Source: Lachnoclostridium sp. UBA7215
Lineage (GTDB): Bacteria; Bacillota; Clostridia; Lachnospirales; Lachnospiraceae
Reading direction: 5' to 3'
Assembly (NCBI GenBank): GCA_002490465.1
Contig: DKUB01000097.1
Span: 1 to 26,106, forward strand
Length of the DNA: 26,106 nt
Shown here: one piece after another, positions 13,317 through 20,923 of the stretch
How positions within the stretch are numbered: the first letter of the stretch is position 1
How the letters are laid out: each line of letters begins with the position of its first letter
The notes under the pieces: model-generated
Databases searched by the model: none
Told to the model about the DNA's origin: nothing
The model's input: only the letters and a program-made list of their open reading frames with translations
Translations under genes and position numbers: made by a program

Positions 13317-13661
13317 ATGCCATTTATTAATTCAAAAGTATCCATGAAAATCAGCGAGGATAAGGAAAAAGCCATAAAACAGAAACTGGGACAGGCCATC
13401 AGTATTTTTCCGGGAAAAAGTGAGAGCTATCTCATGCTTGGGTTTGAGGATGAGTATACACTGTATTTTAAAGGGGAAAAATGTGAGAAGGCAGCTTTTG
13501 TAGAGGTAAAACTTTTTGGACAGGCGGGCAGACAGGCATGCGAGCAGATGACAGAAGTAATCTGCCGGATTTATGAGGAAGAGCTGGGTATTTCTCCGGG
13601 AAATGTCTATATCGCCTATCAGCCGATTTCCGATTGGGGTTGGAATGGAATGAATCTGTAA
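13317..13661 (+). CDS. MIF/phenylpyruvate tautomerase-like protein
   Basis: The 114-residue protein begins MPFINSKVSMKISEDKEKAI, so a Pro is available at the N terminus after Met removal, as needed for tautomerase catalysis in the MIF superfamily. Further family features are KLGQAISIFPGKSESYLMLG, a YTLYFKG strand and the ending GNVYIAYQPISDWGWNG. The length matches MIF and D-dopachrome tautomerase. Bacterial members have keto-enol tautomerase activity on aromatic pyruvates, but physiological substrates are mostly unknown. GCGGAGGTAGG precedes the start, 29 bases after yajC. A terminator follows 18 bases after the stop, ending the tgt-yajC-MIF group. Confidence 0.85.
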   Translation: MPFINSKVSMKISEDKEKAIKQKLGQAISIFPGKSESYLMLGFEDEYTLYFKGEKCEKAAFVEVKLFGQAGRQACEQMTEVICRIYEEELGISPGNVYIAYQPISDWGWNGMNL

Positions 13662-13679
13662 AGAAAATTGTGAGAAAGG

Positions 13680-13739
13680 GGAAAATACAGTGCATAGCAT
13701 GAAGCTGTCTGTGGACAGGGCCTGTGTTTTCCTTTTTTT
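13680..13739 (+). terminator. Terminator hairpin directly before galE
   Basis: GGAAAATACAG (13680-13690) pairs with CTGTGTTTTCC (13722-13732) with one G-U, followed by seven Ts. The loop holds a second hairpin, CTGTC-TGTG-GACAG (13705-13718). Only 21 bases separate the T-run from the galE GTG, so it may act as an attenuator as well as a terminator. Confidence 0.88.
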
Positions 13740-13760
13740 GAGATAGAATGGAGGTTTCGC

Positions 13761-14762
13761 GTGAAAATATTAGTGACAGGGGGTACCGGCTATATTGGTT
13801 CCCATACTTGTGTCGAGCTATTGCAAAAGGGTTATGAGGTTGTCGTTTTTGACAATTTGTTTAATTCCCAGATAGATGTTGTGGACAAGATTAAAACGAT
13901 AACGGGAAAAGAAGTGAAGTTTTATAAAGCGGATATGCGGGATAAGGAGAGCATGCGGCCGGTTTTTGAGGAAAACACATTTGATGCGGTAATTCATTTT
14001 GCCGGATTAAAATGCGCGCCGGAATCGGTAGAGAAACCGCTGGAATATTATTATAACAATATGACGGGAACGCTCAATTTGTGTGAGCTCATGAATGAAT
14101 ATGGCTGCAAACGCATGATATTCAGTTCTTCTGCCTGTGTTTACGGGATGCCGGAAACCGTTCCGATTAAAGAGGATTTCCCGCTCAGTACGATAAATCC
14201 ATACGGAGCGACCAAGCTGATGTTGGAGAGGGTCTTTACTGATTTTTGTGTGGCGGACAAGGAATGGAGCGCCGTGCTTTTGCGGTATTTTAATCCGATA
14301 GGAGCCCATGAGAGCGGCCTTCTTGGTGATAATCCCAATGGTATACCAAATAACCTGATGCCATATATTATGCGTGTGGCAGTTGGAAGCCTTCCGGAAC
14401 TTTCTGTGTGCGGTGATGACTACGATACACCGGATGGAACCGGGGTCAGGGATTGGATTCATGTAATGGATTTAGCGGCCGGACATGTAGATGCCATTCG
14501 GAAAGTGACTTCCGAGCCGGGCACACATATTTATAATCTTGGGACAGGGAACGGTTATAGCGTGCTGGAAGTTGTGCACGCCTTTGAAGAGGCGAGCGGA
14601 ATAAAAATACCATATTCCATTAAACCGCGCCGCGCAGGAGACTACGCTACTTCTTATGCAGACCCGAGTAAGGCAAAGGCAGAGCTTGGCTGGGAGGCAA
14701 AATATGATTTGAAGAAAATGTGCGAAGATTCCTGGCGTTTTGCAAAAACACAGATCAAATAA
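13761..14762 (+). CDS. galE: UDP-glucose 4-epimerase
   Basis: The 333-residue extended short-chain dehydrogenase has the NAD-binding GGTGYIGS at residues 7-14, the catalytic SSSACVYG (S124), and the NPYGATK block with Y148 and K152. It interconverts UDP-glucose and UDP-galactose in the Leloir pathway and in cell-envelope sugar supply. Family blocks RYFNPIGAHESG, DTPDGTGVRDWIHVMDLA and YNLGTGNGYSVLEV are all intact. The start codon is GTG (13761), placed 6 bases after GGAGG, in agreement with the KILVTGG opening. A terminator hairpin ends 21 bases upstream, leaving no room for a normal promoter, so expression must involve read-through or a promoter inside the hairpin region. Confidence 0.97.
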   Translation: MKILVTGGTGYIGSHTCVELLQKGYEVVVFDNLFNSQIDVVDKIKTITGKEVKFYKADMRDKESMRPVFEENTFDAVIHFAGLKCAPESVEKPLEYYYNNMTGTLNLCELMNEYGCKRMIFSSSACVYGMPETVPIKEDFPLSTINPYGATKLMLERVFTDFCVADKEWSAVLLRYFNPIGAHESGLLGDNPNGIPNNLMPYIMRVAVGSLPELSVCGDDYDTPDGTGVRDWIHVMDLAAGHVDAIRKVTSEPGTHIYNLGTGNGYSVLEVVHAFEEASGIKIPYSIKPRRAGDYATSYADPSKAKAELGWEAKYDLKKMCEDSWRFAKTQIK

Positions 14763-14784
14763 AAATATATGAGGGGGTAAAAAA

Positions 14785-16380
14785 ATGAGTGCAAGGGAAA
14801 TGATTGACAGTGGAAAAGCAGTATTGGGAATTGAATTTGGTTCTACGCGTATTAAGGCAGTTTTAGTGGATGACAAAAATGCACCGATTGCATCGGGGAG
14901 CCATGAGTGGGAAAACCAGTTAGTTGACAATATCTGGACCTACAGCATTGACATGATCTGGGCCGGGCTTCAGGATGCCTATCAGGGAATGACGGCTGAT
15001 GTGGAAAAGCAGTATGGAACAAAAGTAACGAAACTTGCTGCGATTGGGTTCAGTGCTATGATGCATGGTTATATGGCGTTTGGAGCTGACGGAGAGATTC
15101 TTGTGCCATTCCGCACATGGAGAAATTCTATTACGGAAGAGGCTTCTGAAAAGCTGACAGAGCTGTTTCAGTATAACATTCCGCAGCGATGGAGCATTGC
15201 CCATCTGTATCAGGCCATTCTGAACGGAGAAGAGCATGTAAAGGACATTGAGTTCCAGACAACTCTGGCAGGCTACATCCACTGGAAGCTGACGGGTAAA
15301 AAAGTACTTGGTGTCGGTGAGGCATCCGGTATGTTTCCTATTGATATTGCAACCGGGAAATTCCATCAGACTATGGTGGATAAGTTTGATACTGCCGTGG
15401 CAGATAAAGGATTTTCATGGAAACTGCTGGATATTTTTCCGGAGGTTTTGTCTGCGGGAGAAGATGCAGGCACATTGACAGAAGAGGGAGCCAAACTTTT
15501 GGATCCGTCCGGAAACCTGCAGGCAGGGATTCCACTCTGCCCGCCGGAAGGAGATGCCGGAACCGGCATGGTGGCAACAAACAGTGTGGCGCGCAGGACA
15601 GGAAATGTCTCAGCCGGTACTTCTGTATTTTCCATGGTAGTTCTGGAAAAAGAACTGGAAAAAGTATATCCGGAGCTTGACCTTGTGACAACGCCGTCCG
15701 GTGATTTGGTAGCCATGGTTCACTGTAATAACTGTACATCTGATTTGAATGCCTGGGTTGGTATCTTCCGTGAATTTGCAGAGAGTTTCGGCATAGATGT
15801 AGATATGAATAAACTGTTCGGAACGCTTTATAACAAAGCGATGGAGGGTGATCCGGACGGTGGAAACCTGCTGGCATATAATTATATTTCCGGTGAAAAT
15901 ATTACTGGCATGGAAGAGGGACGCCCGCTTTTTGTGCGCACGCCAAACAGCAAGTTTAACCTGGCGAACTTTATGAGAGTAAATTTGTATACATCACTCG
16001 GGGCATTGAAAATCGGCATGGATATCCTTCTGAAAGAAGAGAAAGTAAAAGTGGATAAACTTCTCGGACACGGTGGGTTATTTAAGACAAAGGGTGTCGG
16101 ACAGCAGATTTTGGCAGATGCCATGAATACGCCGATTTCTGTTATGGAGACAGCCGGAGAGGGCGGTGCCTGGGGCATTGCTGTACTCGCTTCTTACATG
16201 ATACAGAAAGCAGAGAATGAGAGCCTTGGGGATTATCTGAACAATAAGGTATTTGCCGGGCAGGAGGGAAGTGAATTATCGCCGAATCCGGAAGGTGTGA
16301 AGGGCTTTGATGAATTTATCAAAATTTATAAAGCAGGACTGCCGATTGAACGCGCGGCATTAGATTCTATGGCATTGTAA
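14785..16380 (+). CDS. FGGY-family carbohydrate kinase
   Basis: The 531-residue protein has the ASKHA/FGGY layout. The N-terminal phosphate-binding strand is AVLGIEFGSTRIKAVLVDD (residues ~12-30). The substrate side holds FSAMMHGYMAFG and PFRTWRNS. The catalytic aspartate region is CPPEGDAGTGMVATNS, and the C-terminal ATP-binding signature is LLGHGGLFKTKGVGQQ. Family members phosphorylate pentuloses, hexuloses or polyols. The exact sugar is not readable; xylulo- or ribulokinase-like activity is most plausible. GAGGGGG precedes the ATG, 22 bases after galE, so the two genes are probably co-transcribed. No isomerase or transporter gene is adjacent. A very strong hairpin follows. Confidence 0.87.
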   Translation: MSAREMIDSGKAVLGIEFGSTRIKAVLVDDKNAPIASGSHEWENQLVDNIWTYSIDMIWAGLQDAYQGMTADVEKQYGTKVTKLAAIGFSAMMHGYMAFGADGEILVPFRTWRNSITEEASEKLTELFQYNIPQRWSIAHLYQAILNGEEHVKDIEFQTTLAGYIHWKLTGKKVLGVGEASGMFPIDIATGKFHQTMVDKFDTAVADKGFSWKLLDIFPEVLSAGEDAGTLTEEGAKLLDPSGNLQAGIPLCPPEGDAGTGMVATNSVARRTGNVSAGTSVFSMVVLEKELEKVYPELDLVTTPSGDLVAMVHCNNCTSDLNAWVGIFREFAESFGIDVDMNKLFGTLYNKAMEGDPDGGNLLAYNYISGENITGMEEGRPLFVRTPNSKFNLANFMRVNLYTSLGALKIGMDILLKEEKVKVDKLLGHGGLFKTKGVGQQILADAMNTPISVMETAGEGGAWGIAVLASYMIQKAENESLGDYLNNKVFAGQEGSELSPNPEGVKGFDEFIKIYKAGLPIERAALDSMAL

Positions 16381-16396
16381 AATCGTTACATAAAAT

Positions 16397-16448
16397 ATGA
16401 ACGAAACAACGCGCATCGCTTTACAGCGGTGCGCGTTGTTTCGTTCAT
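16397..16448. terminator. 23-bp hairpin, probable bidirectional terminator
   Basis: Arms 16397-16419 and 16426-16448 are complementary over 23 bp with one G-U and a TTTACA loop. The GC-rich inner part (GCGCATCGC) is followed on the 3' side by GTTGTTTCGTT. It lies between the sugar kinase and the convergent Dabb gene and could serve both strands. Confidence 0.85.
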
Positions 16449-16502
16449 GTTCGGCATGGTCATGTTGGAAAGAGAGATATCACGGACTTTCACCATTCCC
16501 CG

Positions 16503-16805
16503 TTATACCTCAAAATCCAGACAGTTGCGAGTTGCTGTATAAGGCCGTACTTTATTGTCAGCCACGGCTACATGTTCCGGGTGTGTGGCATATTCATTTA
16601 GTGCTTCCGCGTTTTCAAAAGAGGAATCCAGCATCAAATCGACATTAGAACCTGGAAGACCGTGGGTATATACATGAATTTCCAGCAATCCGGGTATTTT
16701 GCCTGCCAATCCCTCCAGTCCTGTTTTTATTTCTGCTTTGATAGTTTCTTTTTCAGAATCGGAACACTCTTCTTTCAGTGTCCATAAAATTACATGTTTA
16801 ACCAT
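16503..16805 (-). CDS. Dabb-domain (stress-responsive alpha/beta-barrel) protein
   Basis: The start at 16805 follows GAGGAAAAAT; an upstream ATG at 16817 lacks a site. The 100-residue protein is one Dabb domain: MVKHVILWTLKEECSDSEK, then KIPGLLEIHVYTHGLP, NVDLMLDSSFENAEALNEYA and the ending HPEHVAVADNKVRPYTATR. Dabb proteins are dimeric ferredoxin-like domains of the same superfamily as antibiotic monooxygenases. Bacterial ones have no agreed function. It lies 39 bases after the PadR gene on the same strand, so both are probably made from the PadR promoter. Confidence 0.88.
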   Translation of the reverse strand: MVKHVILWTLKEECSDSEKETIKAEIKTGLEGLAGKIPGLLEIHVYTHGLPGSNVDLMLDSSFENAEALNEYATHPEHVAVADNKVRPYTATRNCLDFEV

Positions 16806-16844
16806 ATTTTTCCTCATTTCTAAAAATAGGGAGGTGCTGCGTCA

Positions 16845-17183
16845 TTAATCGTGCAGTACCATTTTTGCCATTGTATCGGAGAAACGTTTCCAGATGTTTT
16901 TCTGCTCAGCCAGTTCAGCCACCCCTTTTTCAGTTATGCAATAAAATTTTTTGGGAGTTTTTGCGTTTGTCGGTTCATCCCATACACTGTAAGCCAACCC
17001 GTCTTTTTCTAAGCGATAAAGGATAGGATATAGGGTACCTTCTTTGAGAACAAAAAATTCTTTACTTTCTTTTTGTAGAATTTGGATAATTTGATAGCCA
17101 TACATTTTGTCACGTGATAGGAGCTCCAGCACAAGGAATTCGAGAACACCTTTTCTGATATGCTGTTGAAAACTCTGTTTCAT
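16845..17183 (-). CDS. PadR-family transcriptional regulator
   Basis: The start at 17183 (MKQSFQQHIRKG) follows a GGCGGTG site and lies downstream of a consensus promoter; longer in-frame starts would run into that promoter. The 112-residue winged-helix protein has the PadR core: LEFLVLELLSRDKMYGYQII, then KEGTLYPILYRLEKDGL and FYCITEKGVAEL, with a C-terminal dimerisation helix. PadR proteins commonly repress nearby transporter or stress genes and themselves. The usual DUF1700 partner or ABC transporter is missing. The only same-strand neighbour is the Dabb gene. Confidence 0.93.
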   Translation of the reverse strand: MKQSFQQHIRKGVLEFLVLELLSRDKMYGYQIIQILQKESKEFFVLKEGTLYPILYRLEKDGLAYSVWDEPTNAKTPKKFYCITEKGVAELAEQKNIWKRFSDTMAKMVLHD

Positions 17184-17211
17184 TTTTACACCGCCCTTTG
17201 TAATAAAATAT

Positions 17212-17240
17212 ACTTTACCATATCTTGCAATTAATGTCAA
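17212..17240 (-). promoter_or_regulatory. PadR promoter
   Basis: On the minus strand, a perfect -35 TTGACA (17235-17240) and -10 TAAAGT (17212-17217) are 17 bases apart. An imperfect dyad, AAAGTATATTTT, overlaps the -10 and could be the PadR operator. The tandem repeat starts 16 bases upstream of the -35. Confidence 0.8.
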
Positions 17241-17256
17241 GATGGCCGGGATACGC

Positions 17257-17352
17257 AAATGCCCGGGGCATGCAAATGCCTGGGGGCAAATAAATGCCCG
17301 GGGGCAAGTAAATGCCTGGGGGCATGTAAATGCCCGGGGGCAAGTAAATGCC
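17257..17352. repeat. 18-bp GC-rich tandem repeat array
   Basis: Five units plus a partial sixth: 17257-17273 (17 bp), 17274-17291, 17310-17327, 17292-17309 and 17328-17345 (18 bp each), then a fragment. The consensus is AAATGCCCGGGGGCAAGT. The core TGCCC-GG-GGGCA is self-complementary in each. Units alternate between GCCC and GCCT, giving a 36-bp higher-order period. The array lies between the divergent PadR and trmO promoters. Confidence 0.92.
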
Positions 17353-17363
17353 CCTGTTTCCTA

Positions 17364-17391
17364 TTGTTTTTCTGTATCAGAATGGTATAAT
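17364..17391 (+). promoter_or_regulatory. trmO promoter
   Basis: An extended -10, TGG-TATAAT (17383-17391), lies 16 bases after a weak -35, TTGTTT (17364-17369). It is 32 bases before the ATG and immediately beyond the tandem repeat. Confidence 0.7.
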
Positions 17392-17423
17392 TTAGGAAAC
17401 AATTTTATGGAGGAAAGTTGAAG

Positions 17424-18131
17424 ATGTCAGAGGCAATCACAATGACCAGAATTGCAACAATTCACAGCGATTTTAAAGAAAAATTCGGGATACCCAGGCA
17501 GAGCGGGTTGATAGAGGAACTGAGGGCTGTCATTGTATTTGAGCCTGAGTACCGCACAGAGCACGCATTGCGTGGGATAGAAGAATTTTCCCATATCTGG
17601 CTGCTCTGGCAGTTTTCTGAGAATGTGGCGAAAAAATGGTCACCAACAGTCCGGCCGCCAAGGCTTGGAGGAAACCGCCGGATGGGTGTTTTTGCTACGC
17701 GTTCGCCGTTTCGCCCTAACGGTATCGGGTTGTCGTGTGTCCGGCTGCTTGGCCTGAAGCAGCATGTGGAAAATGGTCCGGTTCTTTATGTGGCCGGGGC
17801 GGATTTGCTGGATGGGACCCCTATTCTTGATATAAAGCCTTACCTTCCTCTGACGGACTGCCATCAGGAAGCGGAGGGAGGGTTTTCTGAGAGCAACAGC
17901 GATTACAGGTTGTCGGTGCATTTTCCCGGGGAACTTTTGTGCCTTGTAAAGAAAGATAAACAAAAAGCACTTTTAGGGGTGCTGGCAGAAGATCCCCGTC
18001 CGGCATATCAAACAGATGCTGCCCGTGTTTATGGTATGGAATTTGCAGGGTATACAATTAAATTCCGGGTAGTGGAGAAGACGCTCTATGTACAGGATGT
18101 AATTGCAGAAAGGAATTGTGGTAACGCTTGA
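17424..18131 (+). CDS. trmO: tRNA (N6-threonylcarbamoyladenosine37-N6)-methyltransferase TrmO
   Basis: ATG 17424 is preferred, 10 bases after GGAGG; a TTG at 17418 in the same frame is closer than optimal. The 235-residue protein matches TrmO (formerly YaeB/TsaA) in length and motifs: ATIHSDFKEKFGIPRQSG, EEFSHIWLLWQF, RPPRLGGNRRMGVFATRSPF and RPNGIGLS, then DLLDGTPILDIKPYLP. This beta-barrel SAM enzyme methylates t6A37 in some threonine tRNAs. The C-terminal extension (RVYGMEFAGYTIKFRVVEKT) is normal for the long form. Its stop codon overlaps the -35 of the next promoter. Together with tgt and mnmA it adds to the tRNA-modification theme of the window. Confidence 0.94.
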   Translation: MSEAITMTRIATIHSDFKEKFGIPRQSGLIEELRAVIVFEPEYRTEHALRGIEEFSHIWLLWQFSENVAKKWSPTVRPPRLGGNRRMGVFATRSPFRPNGIGLSCVRLLGLKQHVENGPVLYVAGADLLDGTPILDIKPYLPLTDCHQEAEGGFSESNSDYRLSVHFPGELLCLVKKDKQKALLGVLAEDPRPAYQTDAARVYGMEFAGYTIKFRVVEKTLYVQDVIAERNCGNA

Positions 18132-18155
18132 CAATGAAACTAAAGTTGGTATAAT
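18128..18155 (+). promoter_or_regulatory. Promoter of nifS-nifU-mnmA
   Basis: A perfect -35 TTGACA (18128-18133) overlaps the trmO stop. A perfect -10 TATAAT (18150-18155), extended by TGG, lies 16 bases on. In the leader, AATCCTA (18172-18178) pairs with TAGGGTT (18188-18194), allowing one G-T. This could be an operator for an iron-sulfur or cysteine regulator. Confidence 0.88.
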
Positions 18156-18214
18156 AGAGAAGAAAGACTATAATCCTATCAAAAAAGTAGGGTTTGATGA
18201 GTGGAGGTATTACA

Positions 18215-19399
18215 ATGAGTGAATTGATATATCTTGATAATGCGGCTACAACAGCAGTTAAACCGGAAGTGTTTGACGCTATGAAACCATATTTTTTGGA
18301 AACGTACAGCAATCCCTCCAGTGTATACAGTTTTGCAGGAAAATCCGGAGAGGCTGTGGAGAGGGCGAGAGAACAAATTGCTTCTCTGATTCATGCTAAT
18401 TCGCAGGGGATTTATTTTACTGCCGGTGGCAGTGAGGCCGATAACTGGGCTCTTAAGGAAGCGGCAGAGGCACAGAAGGATAAAGGGCGCCATATTATTA
18501 CATCGCAGATAGAGCACCATGCAGTTCTTCATACTTGTGAGTGGTTAGAAAAGCACGGATATGAAGTGACTTATCTGCCGGTAGATGAGAATGGGCTTAT
18601 ATCGACAGAAGAGCTGGAAAAAGCAATCCGTGAGGATACTATATTAATTTCTATTATGTTTGCCAATAATGAGATAGGGACGATTGAGCCAATAAAAGAA
18701 ATCGGTGCCATTGCCAGAAAACACGACATTTTATTCCATACAGATGCCGTTCAGGCGGTTGGCCATATACCGATTGATGTAGAGGAAATGAATATTGATA
18801 TGCTCAGTGCCAGCGGCCACAAATTTTATGGGCCAAAGGGTATCGGCTTTTTGTATGTCAGAGAGGGTGTTCGTCTAGGGGCCTTGATCCATGGAGGCGC
18901 CCAGGAACGCTCCCGCCGTGCCGGAACACATAACGTACCGGGGATTGTCGGTATGGGGGAGGCTGCGAGACTGGCCATCCGGAATATGGAAGAAAATATA
19001 AAAAAGGAAATTAAAATCCGTGATTACCTTATTGCGCGGTTGGAAAAGGAAATTCCATTTATCAAAGTAAATGGACACAGAGAGAAACGGCTGCCGAATA
19101 ATGTCAATGTTTGTTTTCGTTTTATAGAGGGAGAGTCTCTGTTAATGATGTTGGACCAGAAAGGTATATGTGCGTCCAGTGGTTCTGCCTGTACATCCGG
19201 TTCTTTAGATCCGTCTCATGTGCTTTTGGCAATTGGGCTGCCTCATGAAATAGCACATGGCTCACTTCGGATGACACTCTCTGAGGATACAACAAAAGAG
19301 AATGTGGATTATGTGGTAGAAAGCCTGAAAGAAATTGTTGAGAAATTGCGCAATATGTCCCCATTGTATGAGGATTATTTAAAAGATAACAAAAACTAA
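18215..19399 (+). CDS. nifS: Cysteine desulfurase (NifS/IscS class)
   Basis: ATG 18215 follows GTGGAGG; longer in-frame starts lack a site. The 394-residue PLP enzyme takes sulfur from cysteine and passes it as persulfide. Features: YLDNAATT at the start, H101 in SQIEHHAVLH, D177 in HTDAVQAVG, the PLP lysine K203 in SGHKFYGPKG, and the persulfide cysteine C326 in SSGSACTSGS. The long flexible loop around the cysteine makes it a class I (NifS/IscS-like) enzyme. The neighbours are a NifU scaffold and MnmA, so sulfur can go both to Fe-S clusters and to tRNA thiolation. No IscR-type regulator gene is present upstream, unlike many isc operons. Confidence 0.96.
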   Translation: MSELIYLDNAATTAVKPEVFDAMKPYFLETYSNPSSVYSFAGKSGEAVERAREQIASLIHANSQGIYFTAGGSEADNWALKEAAEAQKDKGRHIITSQIEHHAVLHTCEWLEKHGYEVTYLPVDENGLISTEELEKAIREDTILISIMFANNEIGTIEPIKEIGAIARKHDILFHTDAVQAVGHIPIDVEEMNIDMLSASGHKFYGPKGIGFLYVREGVRLGALIHGGAQERSRRAGTHNVPGIVGMGEAARLAIRNMEENIKKEIKIRDYLIARLEKEIPFIKVNGHREKRLPNNVNVCFRFIEGESLLMMLDQKGICASSGSACTSGSLDPSHVLLAIGLPHEIAHGSLRMTLSEDTTKENVDYVVESLKEIVEKLRNMSPLYEDYLKDNKN

Positions 19400-19434
19400 A
19401 TATAAAATATATAAAGGAAAGTGAGGAATTCTTT

Positions 19435-19860
19435 ATGTACAGTGAGAAAGTAATGGATCATTTTTCTAATCCGCGGAATATGGGTGAGATCGAGGATGCC
19501 AGCGGCGTAGGGACGGTGGGAAATGCCAAATGCGGTGATATAATGCGGATGTACCTGGATATTGATGAGGACACGAAAATTATTAAAGAGTGCAAATTTA
19601 AGACGTTCGGCTGCGGTGCTGCAGTGGCGACGAGCAGTATGGCAACAGAGCTTGTGAAAGGTAAGACAATATATGAAGCTTTGCAGGTAACGAATAAGGC
19701 TGTAATGGAGGCGTTAGACGGATTGCCTCCGGTGAAAGTACATTGCTCTCTGCTGGCAGAGGAGGCGATTCACGCTGCCCTATGGGATTATGCTGAGAAG
19801 CATAACATTACGATTGAAGGACTGAAAAAGCCGAAAGCAGACATTCATGATGAAGACTAA
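19435..19860 (+). CDS. nifU: Iron-sulfur cluster scaffold NifU/IscU
   Basis: The 141-residue scaffold has the three cluster ligands and associated Asp: GNAKCGD (C33, D35), FKTFGCGAAVATSS (C60) and PVKVHCSLLAEEAI (C104). It opens with the typical MYSEKVMDHFSNPRNMGEIE. It is the N-terminal IscU-type domain only, without the Fe-S and Nfu domains of full-length NifU. It receives persulfide sulfur from the upstream desulfurase. The lack of an SxCP-type site and the KVHCS variant are common in Clostridia. Its last 14 bases overlap mnmA, so translation is probably coupled. Confidence 0.95.
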   Translation: MYSEKVMDHFSNPRNMGEIEDASGVGTVGNAKCGDIMRMYLDIDEDTKIIKECKFKTFGCGAAVATSSMATELVKGKTIYEALQVTNKAVMEALDGLPPVKVHCSLLAEEAIHAALWDYAEKHNITIEGLKKPKADIHDED

Positions 19861-20923
19861 GACTGTTGTGGTAGGCCTGTCCGGGGGAGTTGATTCCTCT
19901 GTGGCGGCCTGCCTTTTAAAAAATCAGGGTTATCATGTGATTGGTGTTACAATGCAGATGTGGCAGCAGGACCATTTGTGTGAAGAAGAGCTGGAATGCA
20001 GTGGAGTTTCCATAATGGAAGATGCCAAAAGAGTGGCAGACTTTTTGGAGATTCCCTTTTATGTGATGGATTTCCGAAAGGATTTCAGGGAGCGTGTCAT
20101 TCAGAATTTTGTTTCTGAATACCGGGCAGGGAGAACGCCAAATCCCTGTATTGTCTGTAACCGGTATGTAAAGTGGGAGGCGTTACTCAAAAAAAGCGTG
20201 GAACTGGGGGCAGATTATATTGCCACGGGACATTATGCCAGAATTAAAAAACTTTCCAATGGCAGATATACGGTCGTACGCTCCGGTTCAGGAAAGAAAG
20301 ACCAGACATATGCATTATACAGTTTGACGCAGCAGCAGCTCGCGCATACATTATTTCCTGTGGGTGAATATGGGAAAGAAAAAATTCGTGACATAGCAGG
20401 GGAGGCAGGTATTCCGGTGGCAAATAAGCCGGACAGCCAGGAAATTTGTTTTGTACCGGACAGAGATTACGCCGCATTTTTGGAGAGGGAGACGAACGAG
20501 GTGGAGAGACCGGGTAATTTTGTCAGTACAGAGGGTAAAGTTCTCGGGAGGCATAAGGGGATTGGCCACTATACCATTGGCCAGAGAAAAGGTCTTGGGA
20601 TTGCCTTTGGGGAGCCGGTTTTTGTAGTGGAAATCCGTCCGGATACGAATGAAGTAGTGCTTGGGAAAGGAAAAGATGTTTTTACAGACAGGCTGTGTGC
20701 TGCCAATATCTGCTGTATGGCGGCAGAGGAGCTGACGGAGGGGCAGCAGGTGACGGCAAAAATCCGTTATAACCATGAGGGAGCGCCTGCTGTTATACAA
20801 AGGGTACAGGATAATAAAATGGAAATTTTATTTTCGGAGCCTGTACGTGCAGTGACGCCGGGGCAGGCTGTTGTCCTGTATGAGGGGGATTATGTACTTG
20901 GCGGAGGAACAATTTGTCATTAA
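19847..20923 (+). CDS. mnmA: tRNA-specific 2-thiouridylase MnmA
   Basis: The 358-residue enzyme makes 2-thiouridine at position 34 of Lys, Glu and Gln tRNAs. It has the PP-loop GLSGGVDSSVA (residues 10-20), the first catalytic cysteine in RTPNPCIVCNRYVKW (C101), GHYARIKK, the KKDQTYALYSL block and the second cysteine in PDSQEICFVPD (C201). GHYTIGQRKGLG and VEIRPDTNEVVLG follow in the C-terminal domain. Length and residues are complete. It starts inside nifU (two in-frame ATGs, 19847 and 19850) with only a weak ribosome site, suggesting coupling to nifU. The stop codon overlaps that of the convergent reductase gene. Confidence 0.96.
   Translation: MMKTKTVVVGLSGGVDSSVAACLLKNQGYHVIGVTMQMWQQDHLCEEELECSGVSIMEDAKRVADFLEIPFYVMDFRKDFRERVIQNFVSEYRAGRTPNPCIVCNRYVKWEALLKKSVELGADYIATGHYARIKKLSNGRYTVVRSGSGKKDQTYALYSLTQQQLAHTLFPVGEYGKEKIRDIAGEAGIPVANKPDSQEICFVPDRDYAAFLERETNEVERPGNFVSTEGKVLGRHKGIGHYTIGQRKGLGIAFGEPVFVVEIRPDTNEVVLGKGKDVFTDRLCAANICCMAAEELTEGQQVTAKIRYNHEGAPAVIQRVQDNKMEILFSEPVRAVTPGQAVVLYEGDYVLGGGTICH

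Noticed and set aside
13699..13746. 15-codon leader peptide before galE
   Set aside because: No ribosome site at a useful distance, and the frame is explained by the terminator sequence.
16397..16648. 83-codon plus-strand frame beginning in the hairpin
   Set aside because: It starts inside a terminator stem and runs antisense to the Dabb gene, with no ribosome site.
17257..17352. CRISPR array
   Set aside because: Units are 18 bp, directly abutting, with no unique spacers and no cas genes nearby.
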